Below, piece after piece: positions 1 through 6,182 of a stretch of DNA of 6,182 bases. Source of the DNA: Phycisphaerales bacterium UBA1910 (GTDB taxonomy: Bacteria; Planctomycetota; Phycisphaerae; Phycisphaerales; UBA1924); NCBI GenBank assembly GCA_002337545.1, contig DDGE01000033.1:1-6182 (forward strand), in the 5' to 3' direction. Position 1 is the first letter of the stretch; each line of letters opens with the position of its first letter. The translations under genes and the position numbers were made by a program. The notes under the pieces are model-generated. The model had not been told where the DNA came from. It saw only the letters and a program-made list of their open reading frames with translations, and ran no database searches.

Positions 1-1481
1 TCGAAGTACTCCTGCGCGACGCGTTGAATGTCCTCAGGAGTCACCGCCGCGATTCTCTTAGGGTACTCATTCAGGTAGTCGTAACCGCCGTACGCCTCGG
101 TGATCGCGAGCTGGAAGAACAAGGACGAGTTGTCCTGCAAACCACGGAAGTTGTCCGCTGCTTTCTGGTTCTTTACCTTCTGAAGTTCACGCTCAGAAAC
201 GAGCTCAGTCTTGAGCTTGTCAAGCTCTTCGTACCACGCTGCTTCCAAGTCCGCGAGTTCTGCATCGCCCTTCGGAAGCCCATTAAACGAGAACATCCCC
301 GCGTAACGCATCGCACGGTTCCCCGCACTCGCCTGCGCCGCAATCTCATCTTCTTCAATCAGTGACTTGTACAAACGCCCCGTACGCCCGTTCATCAGGT
401 CCGCGATGATATCGAACACCGCCTCGTCCGGATGCCCGAAAGGCACCGAGCGGTACCGAACCTCGACTTGGTCCTGACAATCGCACTCGCCGGAGAATCG
501 CAGCTCACCGAGCAACGGCACGGAATGCGTCACGAGTGGTGCTGCCTTGGGTCGCTTGTTCGGGATACGCCCGAAGTACGAATCCACGAGTTGCTTCGCT
601 TCCTCGACCTCAAAGTCACCAACGATCACACCCGTGAGATTCGCAGGCTGGTAATGCGTCTCGAAGTATTCCTTGATCTCATCCTCGGTGTACGCCATCA
701 GATCGCTCATCCAACCGATGACCGGCCAGTTGTACGGCGAGGCAACCCAGAACATCGAATCGAACTGCTCGTCGAGCTTGCCCGTCGCCGTCGCTTCCAG
801 ACGCTGTCGGCGTTCCTCGATCACCACGAACCGCTCCGCGTCGAGCTCACGGAACGAGGGATCAAGCAGACGATCGCTCTCCATCCAAGACCAGAGCTCG
901 AGCTTGTTGCTCGGGATATTGATGTAGTACGCGGTAAAATCGCTCCCCGTGCCCGCGTTCATCCCGGACGCACCGTTACCCGTGTAGATCGAGTCGAACT
1001 CGTTCTTGATCGTGATCTCTGCCTGCTTGTCCTGCAGCGCCGTCATCTCCGCACGCATCGCACGCAGTTCATCCGTGTCGTTCGCGGGGTCCCAGGGATT
1101 CGCGATCTCACCGTCGTACATCCGCGCGTATTGCACATCGAGGGTGTACGCACGCATCTTCTCACGGATTACCGTGAGCTGATCCCGGTACGCATCGTCT
1201 TGATCGGAATCGCTTGTCCCGATTGAATCGGTCCCCTTGAAGAGCAGGTGCTCGAGCATGTGCGAGATCCCCGTGATACCGGGACGCTCGTTCGCGGACC
1301 CGGCGGGGGTGATCCACCCGGCAGTAATGATGTTGGGTTGCTCGTCACGCGGCATGAGCAAAAACTTCATGCCATTATCGAGCGTGTATTCGATTGGCTG
1401 GACATTCTGGGCAACCGCAGTGCTGGCACCCGTGGCCAATACCGTGGTCACCGCGAGTGTCGCGGCGTGCTTGAATCTCAT
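1..1481 (-). CDS. Secreted M16 family (insulinase/pitrilysin-like) zinc metallopeptidase, 3' end cut by the window edge
   Basis: The reading frame is open from the ATG at 1481 to the left edge, giving 493 residues with no stop. Residues 1-24 look like a signal peptide: MRFK, a hydrophobic stretch and AVA before Gln25. The protein is therefore probably exported. The M16 inverted zinc motif HxxEH is HMLEH at residues 74-78, followed by LLFKG. The likely third ligand is Glu222 or Glu223 in VVIEERR. The second M16 domain starts near residue 280 (LTGVIVGDFE) and holds the typical GRTGRLYKSL at 365-374. The distance from His74 to the third ligand is about 148 residues, against roughly 75-80 in classic members. 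A charged insertion at about residues 85-155 accounts for the difference. The frame stops close to the usual end of a two-domain M16 protein, so either little is missing or a second domain pair follows. A strong ribosome binding site supports the start. Family assignment is firm; the substrate is unknown. Confidence 0.93.
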   Translation of the reverse strand, partial: MRFKHAATLAVTTVLATGASTAVAQNVQPIEYTLDNGMKFLLMPRDEQPNIITAGWITPAGSANERPGITGISHMLEHLLFKGTDSIGTSDSDQDDAYRDQLTVIREKMRAYTLDVQYARMYDGEIANPWDPANDTDELRAMRAEMTALQDKQAEITIKNEFDSIYTGNGASGMNAGTGSDFTAYYINIPSNKLELWSWMESDRLLDPSFRELDAERFVVIEERRQRLEATATGKLDEQFDSMFWVASPYNWPVIGWMSDLMAYTEDEIKEYFETHYQPANLTGVIVGDFEVEEAKQLVDSYFGRIPNKRPKAAPLVTHSVPLLGELRFSGECDCQDQVEVRYRSVPFGHPDEAVFDIIADLMNGRTGRLYKSLIEEDEIAAQASAGNRAMRYAGMFSFNGLPKGDAELADLEAAWYEELDKLKTELVSERELQKVKNQKAADNFRGLQDNSSLFFQLAITEAYGGYDYLNEYPKRIAAVTPEDIQRVAQEYF

Positions 1482-1486
1482 AGGGG

Positions 1487-1492
1487 CTCCTC
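1487..1492 (-). promoter_or_regulatory. Ribosome binding site of the M16 peptidase gene
   Basis: GAGGAG on the minus strand lies 5 bases upstream of the ATG at 1481. This is the best Shine-Dalgarno match in the window and fixes the start of the secreted peptidase with its signal peptide. Confidence 0.75.
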
Positions 1493-1511
1493 GATATCGA
1501 ATCGAAACCGA

Positions 1512-1524
1512 GCACACTGTGTGC
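1512..1524. repeat. Perfect 13-base inverted repeat upstream of the M16 peptidase gene
   Basis: GCACAC-T-GTGTGC is a perfect inverted repeat with a one-base centre, 30 bases upstream of the peptidase ATG. It lies in the 120-base gap after the ctlX-like gene. On the minus strand a -35-like TTGAAC (1534-1529) precedes it, but no good -10 hexamer follows at the right spacing. No T-run follows either, so it does not look like an intrinsic terminator. It could be an operator half-site pair. A second palindrome, TCGATATCGA at 1491-1500, overlaps the ribosome binding site. Confidence 0.4.
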
Positions 1525-1601
1525 CCGGGTTCAATGATACCGGTCAGATTGCGAAAAGGTGCATTGTCTCAGGAACACGAAAGTGCTTCTACTCAACAGA
1601 A

Positions 1602-2543
1602 TCACGGGTTCCCGAGTTCGGCGATCATGCACCGAACACTCCCACCCGCCACATACTCGATCGTGGGTATCGGTACAGTGACGACTTGCCCCTTTGACTG
1701 AAATACCGCCCGCTGCTCCGGTGTGAAATGATTCCAGGCGGACTCAGACATCGCAAAGACTGGATCCCCATCTCGGCTGTTGAGTTGGAGAATGTTCCCA
1801 CAGAAATGTGAGACCTGGTCAAGTGTGATCTGCATGAGCTCACGACCACTCTGCCTGAGCGAGGATTCAACGATGTCATATTCATCCGGATCAACGATCG
1901 ATCGCAGACAGGCTACTGTCAACTCATCGCCAATGCTGAGCATGACATTGGTGTGGTAAATGGGATTGCCTTCCGTATCAGCCGCGTGAAACTTGACCAC
2001 TGCGTACCCAGTCTCATCGCTCCAGGCGTCCAACGCCAGTTCTGTCGTCCGCCCGGAGAGACACGCGTACGCGATGCCATTCACACGGTCGAGCACGAGA
2101 GATCCTGTTCCCTCGAGAAACTGTTCGTCATTCTCAAGCTGACTCAGGTCGAGATGGTCCATGCTCGAAGATGTAAACCGTGAAATTGCATCAAGGATCT
2201 CCGTTCGCCGTTCTCGCCGCCGTGCAACAGGGCACATCGGATAAGTGATCAGGACAGGGTCCGTCTTGATGGACTTGAACTCGTGATACGACACCCAGTT
2301 GTTCGGAAAGACCGAATCCGGTAGCCGCAGATCGTCCTCGAAGACGAGTACCTGAACCCCCGCGTCTTTGAGGGCGCCAGCGAGCGCATCGAACTCACGC
2401 CGCGCCTGCTCCTGAACCTTTTCCTGAGACTCATTCGGCACATGCATAAACGCGTTGGTCTTTGCCGCCTCATCATCGCGGCCAAACGCGGTTGGGCGGA
2501 TCATCAACACTCTGGACGCGGCCTGACTCCGTTCGCTACTCAT
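1602..2543 (-). CDS. ctlX: CtlX-type citrulline hydrolase / arginine-deiminase-related protein
   Basis: The 313-residue protein belongs to the guanidino-group-modifying superfamily (arginine deiminase, DDAH). Its closest match is the CtlX group, which is about 310 residues long and whose characterised member hydrolyses citrulline to ornithine, ammonia and CO2. Visible landmarks are an N-terminal VLMIRPTAFG (12-21), DSVFPNNWVS (76-85), LEGTGSLVLD (143-152) with Glu144, YHTNV (196-200) with the likely catalytic His197, FCGNILQL (247-254), and a C-terminal GGSVRCMIAE (300-309) with the likely nucleophile Cys305. No signal peptide or membrane segment is seen, so it should be cytoplasmic. The ATG at 2543 is preferred because the family usually starts shortly before the VLMIRP strand. 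An in-frame GTG at 2576 would add 11 residues. Only a weak AGAG precedes the ATG. The gene diverges from hutH across 50 bases. Fold and catalytic residues are clear; the exact substrate is an inference. Confidence 0.88.
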   Translation of the reverse strand: MSSERSQAASRVLMIRPTAFGRDDEAAKTNAFMHVPNESQEKVQEQARREFDALAGALKDAGVQVLVFEDDLRLPDSVFPNNWVSYHEFKSIKTDPVLITYPMCPVARRRERRTEILDAISRFTSSSMDHLDLSQLENDEQFLEGTGSLVLDRVNGIAYACLSGRTTELALDAWSDETGYAVVKFHAADTEGNPIYHTNVMLSIGDELTVACLRSIVDPDEYDIVESSLRQSGRELMQITLDQVSHFCGNILQLNSRDGDPVFAMSESAWNHFTPEQRAVFQSKGQVVTVPIPTIEYVAGGSVRCMIAELGNP

Positions 2544-2548
2544 GGCTC

Positions 2549-2555
2549 TATCATA
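2549..2555. promoter_or_regulatory. Possible overlapping divergent -10 elements between ctlX and hutH
   Basis: The heptamer TATCATA reads as TATCAT on the plus strand (2549-2554) and TATGAT on the minus strand (2555-2550). Each differs from TATAAT by one base. It lies in the 50-base gap between the two divergent start codons. On the plus strand it would give hutH a leader of about 33 bases. On the minus strand the start of transcription would fall at or next to the A of the ctlX ATG, implying a leaderless message. No good -35 hexamer is visible at 16-18 bases in either direction, so this is tentative. Confidence 0.3.
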
Positions 2556-2593
2556 TCGTCGCAAATCCCTATCCACACGAGACGGACCATCCC

Positions 2594-4135
2594 ATGAGTG
2601 ATATCGCCAATGTGATCCTTACCCCCGATACCCCGCTGTCCCCAAGCCAGATTGAACGGGTCGCACGCAAAAAAGACCGGGTTGAGATCGCAAACTCTGC
2701 TTCCGACGCGATCAGCCGCTGTAGATCCCAACTCGAGAAAGTCCTCGATGACGGGCTCCCCCACTACGGCATCAACACCGGGTTCGGCTCGCTCTCACGC
2801 AAGCAGATTCAACCCGACGATCTGGAGCAGCTCCAGCTCAACCTCATCCGATCCCACGCAGCGGGCGTCGGTGATCCACTCCCGGAAGATGTCGTCCGTG
2901 CCATGATGCTCGTGCTCGCCGCGTCACTCGCACGAGGGCACTCCGGGGTCCGTCTAGATATTGTCGAACAAATCGTCACACTCCTCAACGCGGGAATCAC
3001 CCCAGTCGTTCCCGAATCCGGATCTGTGGGCGCCTCGGGTGACCTCGCGCCACTCGCTCACTGTGCCCTCGCACTCATCGGCGAAGGGGAAGTCTTCCAC
3101 CACGGTCAGCGTCGCCCCACCCCCGATGTATTCAGCGAGTTCGGCATCAAACCAGTTACGCTCGTTGCAAAGGAGGGGCTCGCACTCATCAACGGCACGC
3201 ACCTGATGTGCGGACGCTTCGCCCTCATCGCGCAGGATCTCCGAAGAGTGACGAATGCCGCTTTCATTGCAAACGCGATGTCGATCGACGCCGCCCGTGC
3301 CTCGCACGGCTATCTCGATTCACGCGTCTATGCTGTCAGAAATCAGCCCGGTGCTGCTCGTGTCGCGGAAACCCTGCGGGGCATGCTCAAAGGGAGTTCA
3401 ATTGTGGTATCCCATGCGGCTGACGATCCGCGTGTGCAGGACCCGTACTCATTCCGCTGCGCCCCGTTGGTGCTTGGCGCCGCACTCGATTCGTTCGATT
3501 CCTGCTTTGCAAGACTCCGCGACGAGCTCGGCGCCGTCTCTGACAACCCGCTGATCTTCGACAACGGGTCAGAGATCCCCGATATCGTCAGCGCCGGATG
3601 TTTCCACGGCATGCCCGTGGCGCTCCCGCTCGATACCCTCGCGATCGGGATCGCCCATCTCGCCGGGATCGCCGAACGACGCGTGTACCACATCCTGAGT
3701 GTCTTCGATCCGGAGAGCAACCTCACCGCGTTCCTAAGCCCAAAGCCGGGTGTGATGTCCGGATTCATGATCGTGCAGTATGCCGCGGCCGCGATGTGCA
3801 ACGAACTCATCGGGCTCGCCAACCCATCAAGCGTCGCGAACCTCTCGACATGCGCAAACATGGAAGATTACAACTCCTTCGGGCCACGCAGTGCCGCAAA
3901 GGCAGCCCGCGCCGTACAACTCGCCCGCTCGATTATTGCAACCGAACTGCTGGTCTCCGCCGAGGGTGTCGAGGCCCATCGCCCGCACATGTCTGGCCCA
4001 GTCGTGGAAGATGCGATCAAGATTATCCGCGAGGTCGTCAAGCCGCTGACAACAGACCGATCGCCATCCCCGGATATCGCCGCGATTGAGAAGCTCATCG
4101 CGGAGGATGCATTTGAACACCTGATCCAAATCTGA
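2594..4135 (+). CDS. hutH: Histidine ammonia-lyase (aromatic amino acid ammonia-lyase family)
   Basis: The 513-residue protein matches the usual length of HutH, the cytoplasmic enzyme that removes ammonia from histidine to give urocanate. The MIO prosthetic group would form from Ala147-Ser148-Gly149 inside GSVGASGDLAPLAH. Other active-site landmarks are present: Tyr58 in HYGINTGFG, SHAAGVG with His88, Asn200 in GLALINGT, QDPYSFRC (282-289) with Tyr285 and Arg288, and AVSDNPLIF (314-322). The serine-histidine pair before AAGVG is the histidine-type rather than the phenylalanine/tyrosine-type signature. The C-terminal active-site segment is unusual: ANMEDYNSFG (421-430) stands where typical HutH has ANQEDHVSM. 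Glu424 is retained. The ATG at 2594 is chosen because the frame upstream of it (open to 2462) lies antisense to the ctlX-like gene and adds unconserved residues. A GAGACGGA at 2579-2586 precedes it. hutU follows after 50 bases, which supports the histidine role. Confidence 0.9.
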   Translation: MSDIANVILTPDTPLSPSQIERVARKKDRVEIANSASDAISRCRSQLEKVLDDGLPHYGINTGFGSLSRKQIQPDDLEQLQLNLIRSHAAGVGDPLPEDVVRAMMLVLAASLARGHSGVRLDIVEQIVTLLNAGITPVVPESGSVGASGDLAPLAHCALALIGEGEVFHHGQRRPTPDVFSEFGIKPVTLVAKEGLALINGTHLMCGRFALIAQDLRRVTNAAFIANAMSIDAARASHGYLDSRVYAVRNQPGAARVAETLRGMLKGSSIVVSHAADDPRVQDPYSFRCAPLVLGAALDSFDSCFARLRDELGAVSDNPLIFDNGSEIPDIVSAGCFHGMPVALPLDTLAIGIAHLAGIAERRVYHILSVFDPESNLTAFLSPKPGVMSGFMIVQYAAAAMCNELIGLANPSSVANLSTCANMEDYNSFGPRSAAKAARAVQLARSIIATELLVSAEGVEAHRPHMSGPVVEDAIKIIREVVKPLTTDRSPSPDIAAIEKLIAEDAFEHLIQI

Positions 4136-4142
4136 CCTCGCC

Positions 4143-4151
4143 TGCTACACT
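4143..4151 (+). promoter_or_regulatory. Possible extended -10 promoter element for hutU
   Basis: TGCTACACT fits the extended -10 pattern TGnTATAAT with two mismatches and lies in the 50-base hutH-hutU gap. Transcription would start near 4158, leaving a leader of about 28 bases. No convincing -35 hexamer is seen. hutU may therefore have a secondary promoter in addition to read-through from hutH. Confidence 0.25.
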
Positions 4152-4172
4152 CAACTGAAATGAAATCAAATC

Positions 4173-4176
4173 AGGA
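4173..4176 (+). promoter_or_regulatory. Ribosome binding site of hutU
   Basis: AGGA in TCAGGATAAG lies 9 bases before the ATG at 4186. It supports that start, which also gives the usual short N-terminal lead before the conserved urocanase core. Confidence 0.55.
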
Positions 4177-4185
4177 TAAGTACAT

Positions 4186-5946
4186 ATGAGCACCACCACC
4201 AAGCCAGGCGTTTCCAAGTACATCCCCGAGCCTCAGGACCGCGTCATCCGTGCCCCGCACGGCACAGACATGACCTGCAAAACATGGCAGGCCGAGGCCG
4301 CGTTGCGCATGCTCATGAACAATCTGGACCCCGAGGTCGCCGAGCACCCAGAATCGCTCATTGTCTATGGCGGTCGAGGCCAGGCCGCCCGCTCATGGGC
4401 CGCGTACGACACGATCATCGAGACACTCCAGCGCCTCGAGCCCGACCAGACCTTGCTCGTGCAATCGGGCAAGCCCGTCGGCGTCGTGCAGACCACCACC
4501 GACTCGCCCCGCGTGATGATCGCCAACTCGAACCTCGTCCCTCACTGGGGCACACAGGAGCACTTCGACGAGCTCGCCGCGAAGGGGCTCATGATGTACG
4601 GACAGATGACCGCCGGCTCATGGATCTACATCGGCACCCAGGGCATTCTCCAGGGTACCTTCGAGACCTACGCCGAGTGCGCCCGCGAGCATTTCAACGG
4701 CACACTCGCCGGCACGCTCAATGTCACCGCCGGCTGCGGCGGCATGGGCGGTGCCCAGCCCCTCTCCATCACACTCAACGGCGGCACCTGCCTAATCGCC
4801 GATGTCGACCGCACCCGACTGAAGCGCCGGCTCGACGACAACTACCTCGACGAGCTCGTCGATGACATCGACGCCGCGATCGATCGGGCACTGGAACTGA
4901 AAGAACAGAAATCCGCAACCTCCGTCGGCTGGCACGGCAACGCCATCGCCCTGCTCGATCGTCTGATCGCACGCAACATCACCCCCGACACCCTCACCGA
5001 CCAGACCAGCGCCCATGACCCGCTGCAGGGCTACTGCCCCATCGAGTTCACCAACGAAGAAGCCGCCGAGGCACGCATCGCTGACCCCGAGGACTACCAG
5101 AAGCTGTCCCTCGCATCGATGCGCCGCCATGTCGAAGCGATGGTCCAACTCCAGAAACGCGGCGCGGTCACCTTCGACTACGGCAACAACATCCGACAGC
5201 GGGCCTTCGACCAGGGCTTCAAGGACGCATTCGCCTTCCCCGGCTTCGTCCCCGCCTACATCCGTCCCCAGTTCTGTCTCGGGCGTGGCCCGTTCCGCTG
5301 GGTCGCCCTCTCGGGCAACCCCGTCGACATCTACAAGACCGACTACGCACTCCTCCAACTCTTCCCAAAGTCTGGCGGCGGTTACAACGAACGACTCCAT
5401 CAGTGGATCCTCGGCTGCCACAAGAACCCCGAAGCGCTGTTGAATCAGGACTTCGAGAACTGTGAGCCGCGTTTCGCCTTCCAGGGCCTCCCCTCCCGCA
5501 TCTGCTGGTTCGGGCTCGGCGAGCGCGACAAGGCCGGGCTGCTCTTCAACGAGATGGTGCAATCGGGCGAGCTGTCAGCCCCCATCGTCATCGGGCGCGA
5601 CCACCTCGACTGCGGCTCGGTCGCCTCGCCCAACCGCGAGACCGAATCCATGAAGGACGGCACCGACGCCGTAAGCGATTGGCCGCTGCTCAACTTCGCT
5701 GTCAATATCGCGTCCGGCGCGAGCTGGGTGAGCTTCCACCACGGCGGCGGCGTCGGCATCGGCTTCTCTCAGCACGCAGGCCAGGTCATCGTCGCCGACG
5801 GCACCCCTGAAGCCAGTGAACGCCTGGCACGCGTTCTTCGCAACGACCCGATGATGGGCATCTTCCGCCACGCTGATGCGGGCTACGACGACGCGATCGA
5901 GTGCGGCAAACAGCAAGATGTTGATTTGCCTATGGCAAAGGAATGA
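4186..5946 (+). CDS. hutU: Urocanate hydratase (urocanase)
   Basis: This 586-residue cytoplasmic enzyme uses tightly bound NAD+ as an electrophile to hydrate urocanate to 4-imidazolone-5-propionate, the second step of histidine breakdown. Conserved blocks run the whole length: YGGRGQAAR (61-69), [11 protein letters not shown] (90-100), [11 protein letters not shown] (113-123), [17 protein letters not shown] (134-150), [13 protein letters not shown] (181-193), [16 protein letters not shown] (432-447) with the likely catalytic Cys440, [16 protein letters not shown] (460-475), ASPNRETE (480-487), [10 protein letters not shown] (494-503) and [16 protein letters not shown] (517-532). It is about 25-30 residues longer than the usual 555-560. 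Roughly 15 of these lie at about 411-430, just before the catalytic loop, and some at the N terminus. The usual serine in HLDSGS is Cys476 here. It follows hutH by 50 bases and probably shares its transcript. The next gene starts 7 bases after its stop. Confidence 0.97.
   Translation: MSTTTKPGVSKYIPEPQDRVIRAPHGTDMTCKTWQAEAALRMLMNNLDPEVAEHPESLIVYGGRGQAARSWAAYDTIIETLQRLEPDQTLLVQSGKPVGVVQTTTDSPRVMIANSNLVPHWGTQEHFDELAAKGLMMYGQMTAGSWIYIGTQGILQGTFETYAECAREHFNGTLAGTLNVTAGCGGMGGAQPLSITLNGGTCLIADVDRTRLKRRLDDNYLDELVDDIDAAIDRALELKEQKSATSVGWHGNAIALLDRLIARNITPDTLTDQTSAHDPLQGYCPIEFTNEEAAEARIADPEDYQKLSLASMRRHVEAMVQLQKRGAVTFDYGNNIRQRAFDQGFKDAFAFPGFVPAYIRPQFCLGRGPFRWVALSGNPVDIYKTDYALLQLFPKSGGGYNERLHQWILGCHKNPEALLNQDFENCEPRFAFQGLPSRICWFGLGERDKAGLLFNEMVQSGELSAPIVIGRDHLDCGSVASPNRETESMKDGTDAVSDWPLLNFAVNIASGASWVSFHHGGGVGIGFSQHAGQVIVADGTPEASERLARVLRNDPMMGIFRHADAGYDDAIECGKQQDVDLPMAKE
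5937..5943 (+). promoter_or_regulatory. Ribosome binding site of the downstream phosphoesterase-fold gene
   Basis: AAAGGAA lies inside the last codons of hutU, about 10 bases before the ATG at 5954. Its position within hutU suggests that the two genes are translated from one message. Confidence 0.5.
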
Positions 5947-5953
5947 GCACAAG

Positions 5954-6182
5954 ATGACTTGGGTGATCCGTTTACTCGCACTAATGCTGGCCACACTTCC
6001 TGCGAAGGGACTTGGCGACAGTCAGTACACCGTGATGACCTTCAACATCCGCTACGGCACCGCCAACGACGGTGACAACAGCTGGCCCAACCGCGACCAC
6101 CTTGTCATGCAAGTCATTCATGACCGCGACGCCCAGATCGTCGGCGTGCAGGAAGCACTCGCTTTCCAACTCGATGAGATCA
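5954..6182 (+). CDS. Exported endonuclease/exonuclease/phosphatase (EEP) family protein, 5' fragment cut by the window edge
   Basis: Only the first 76 residues are present and the frame is still open at the right edge. Residues 1-21 resemble a signal peptide: Arg6, a hydrophobic core LLALMLATL, and small residues near 17-21. Mature residues then begin with YTVMTFNIRYGTANDGDNSW, which is typical of EEP-fold proteins. Asn31 in TFNIRYG and Glu67 in GVQEA match the two N-terminal metal-site residues of this fold (the Asn and Glu of exonuclease III-like enzymes). The segment FQLDEI fits the following helix. The fold includes nucleases, sphingomyelinases and inositol phosphatases. An exported copy of this type is more likely to act on phosphodiesters outside the cytoplasm than in DNA repair, but the substrate cannot be told from this fragment. 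It starts 7 bases after hutU and is probably cotranscribed with it, although no link to histidine breakdown is evident. Confidence 0.85.
   Translation, partial: MTWVIRLLALMLATLPAKGLGDSQYTVMTFNIRYGTANDGDNSWPNRDHLVMQVIHDRDAQIVGVQEALAFQLDEI

Larger units (their letters stand above)
1482..1601. other. Intergenic gap between the ctlX-like gene and the M16 peptidase gene
   Basis: The two minus-strand genes are separated by 120 bases. The gap holds the GCACACTGTGTGC inverted repeat, the TCGATATCGA palindrome and the peptidase ribosome binding site. No stem followed by a T-run was found, so there is no clear terminator for the ctlX-like gene. Whether the peptidase has its own promoter or depends on read-through cannot be decided. 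Confidence 0.6.

Noticed and set aside
432..1226. A 264-codon open frame on the plus strand.
   Set aside because: It is antisense to the M16 peptidase, whose frame carries family motifs along its length. The translation is Arg/Leu-rich with no recognisable domain.
1482..1601. An intrinsic terminator after the ctlX-like gene.
   Set aside because: The only strong inverted repeat is not followed by a T-run on either strand.
2544..2576. A GTG start for the ctlX-like gene, 11 codons upstream.
   Set aside because: The added residues (MDRDLRRYDRA) are unlike the family N terminus, and using it would leave only 17 bases between the divergent start codons.
2462..2593. A 44-codon in-frame extension upstream of hutH.
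   Set aside because: It overlaps the ctlX-like gene on the opposite strand. Its sequence does not resemble HutH N termini, and the ATG at 2594 gives a normal family length.
4792..5562. A 256-codon open frame on the minus strand.
   Set aside because: It lies opposite hutU and is explained by the strong C-ended codon bias of hutU. Its Val/Glu/Gly-rich translation has no known motif.
5943..5957. An ATGA overlap at the hutU stop that could start the next gene.
   Set aside because: That frame ends after four codons. The signal peptide and EEP motifs are in frame with the ATG at 5954.

Overview
The window comes from a bacterial chromosome of moderately high GC. It holds five protein genes packed closely together: two on the minus strand at the left, and three on the plus strand at the right. 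The two genes at the window edges are incomplete. No RNA gene, insertion sequence, CRISPR array or phage-like segment was seen, and no stretch longer than about 120 bases lacks a gene. The source is probably a Planctomycetota bacterium, perhaps of the Phycisphaerae. This is a tentative inference from the insertion-bearing secreted M16 peptidase, the secreted endonuclease/exonuclease/phosphatase-type protein and the overall protein style. There is no marker gene to confirm it.

Left part, minus strand (1-2543). A CtlX-type citrulline hydrolase/arginine-deiminase-like gene (1602-2543) is followed, after a 120-base gap, by a secreted zinc peptidase of the M16 (insulinase) family. The peptidase starts at 1481 and runs off the left edge. 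The gap carries a perfect 13-base inverted repeat and a strong ribosome binding site for the peptidase.

Right part, plus strand (2594-6182). A histidine ammonia-lyase-like gene (hutH, 2594-4135) and a urocanate hydratase gene (hutU, 4186-5946) together encode the first two steps of histidine breakdown: histidine to urocanate plus ammonia, then urocanate to 4-imidazolone-5-propionate. A secreted endonuclease/exonuclease/phosphatase-fold protein begins only 7 bases after hutU and is cut by the right edge. hutI and the genes for the later steps are not in the window.

The ctlX-like and hutH genes diverge from a gap of only 50 bases. The common theme is breakdown of proteins and nitrogen-rich amino acids. 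The most interesting question is whether the CtlX-like enzyme, whose superfamily attacks guanidino or ureido carbons, serves the hut pathway or simply sits beside it. Other points worth a look are a C-terminal active-site region in HutH that departs from the classic pattern, a small insertion just before the catalytic cysteine of HutU, a roughly 70-residue insertion within the zinc site of the peptidase, and a marked strand-dependent codon bias.
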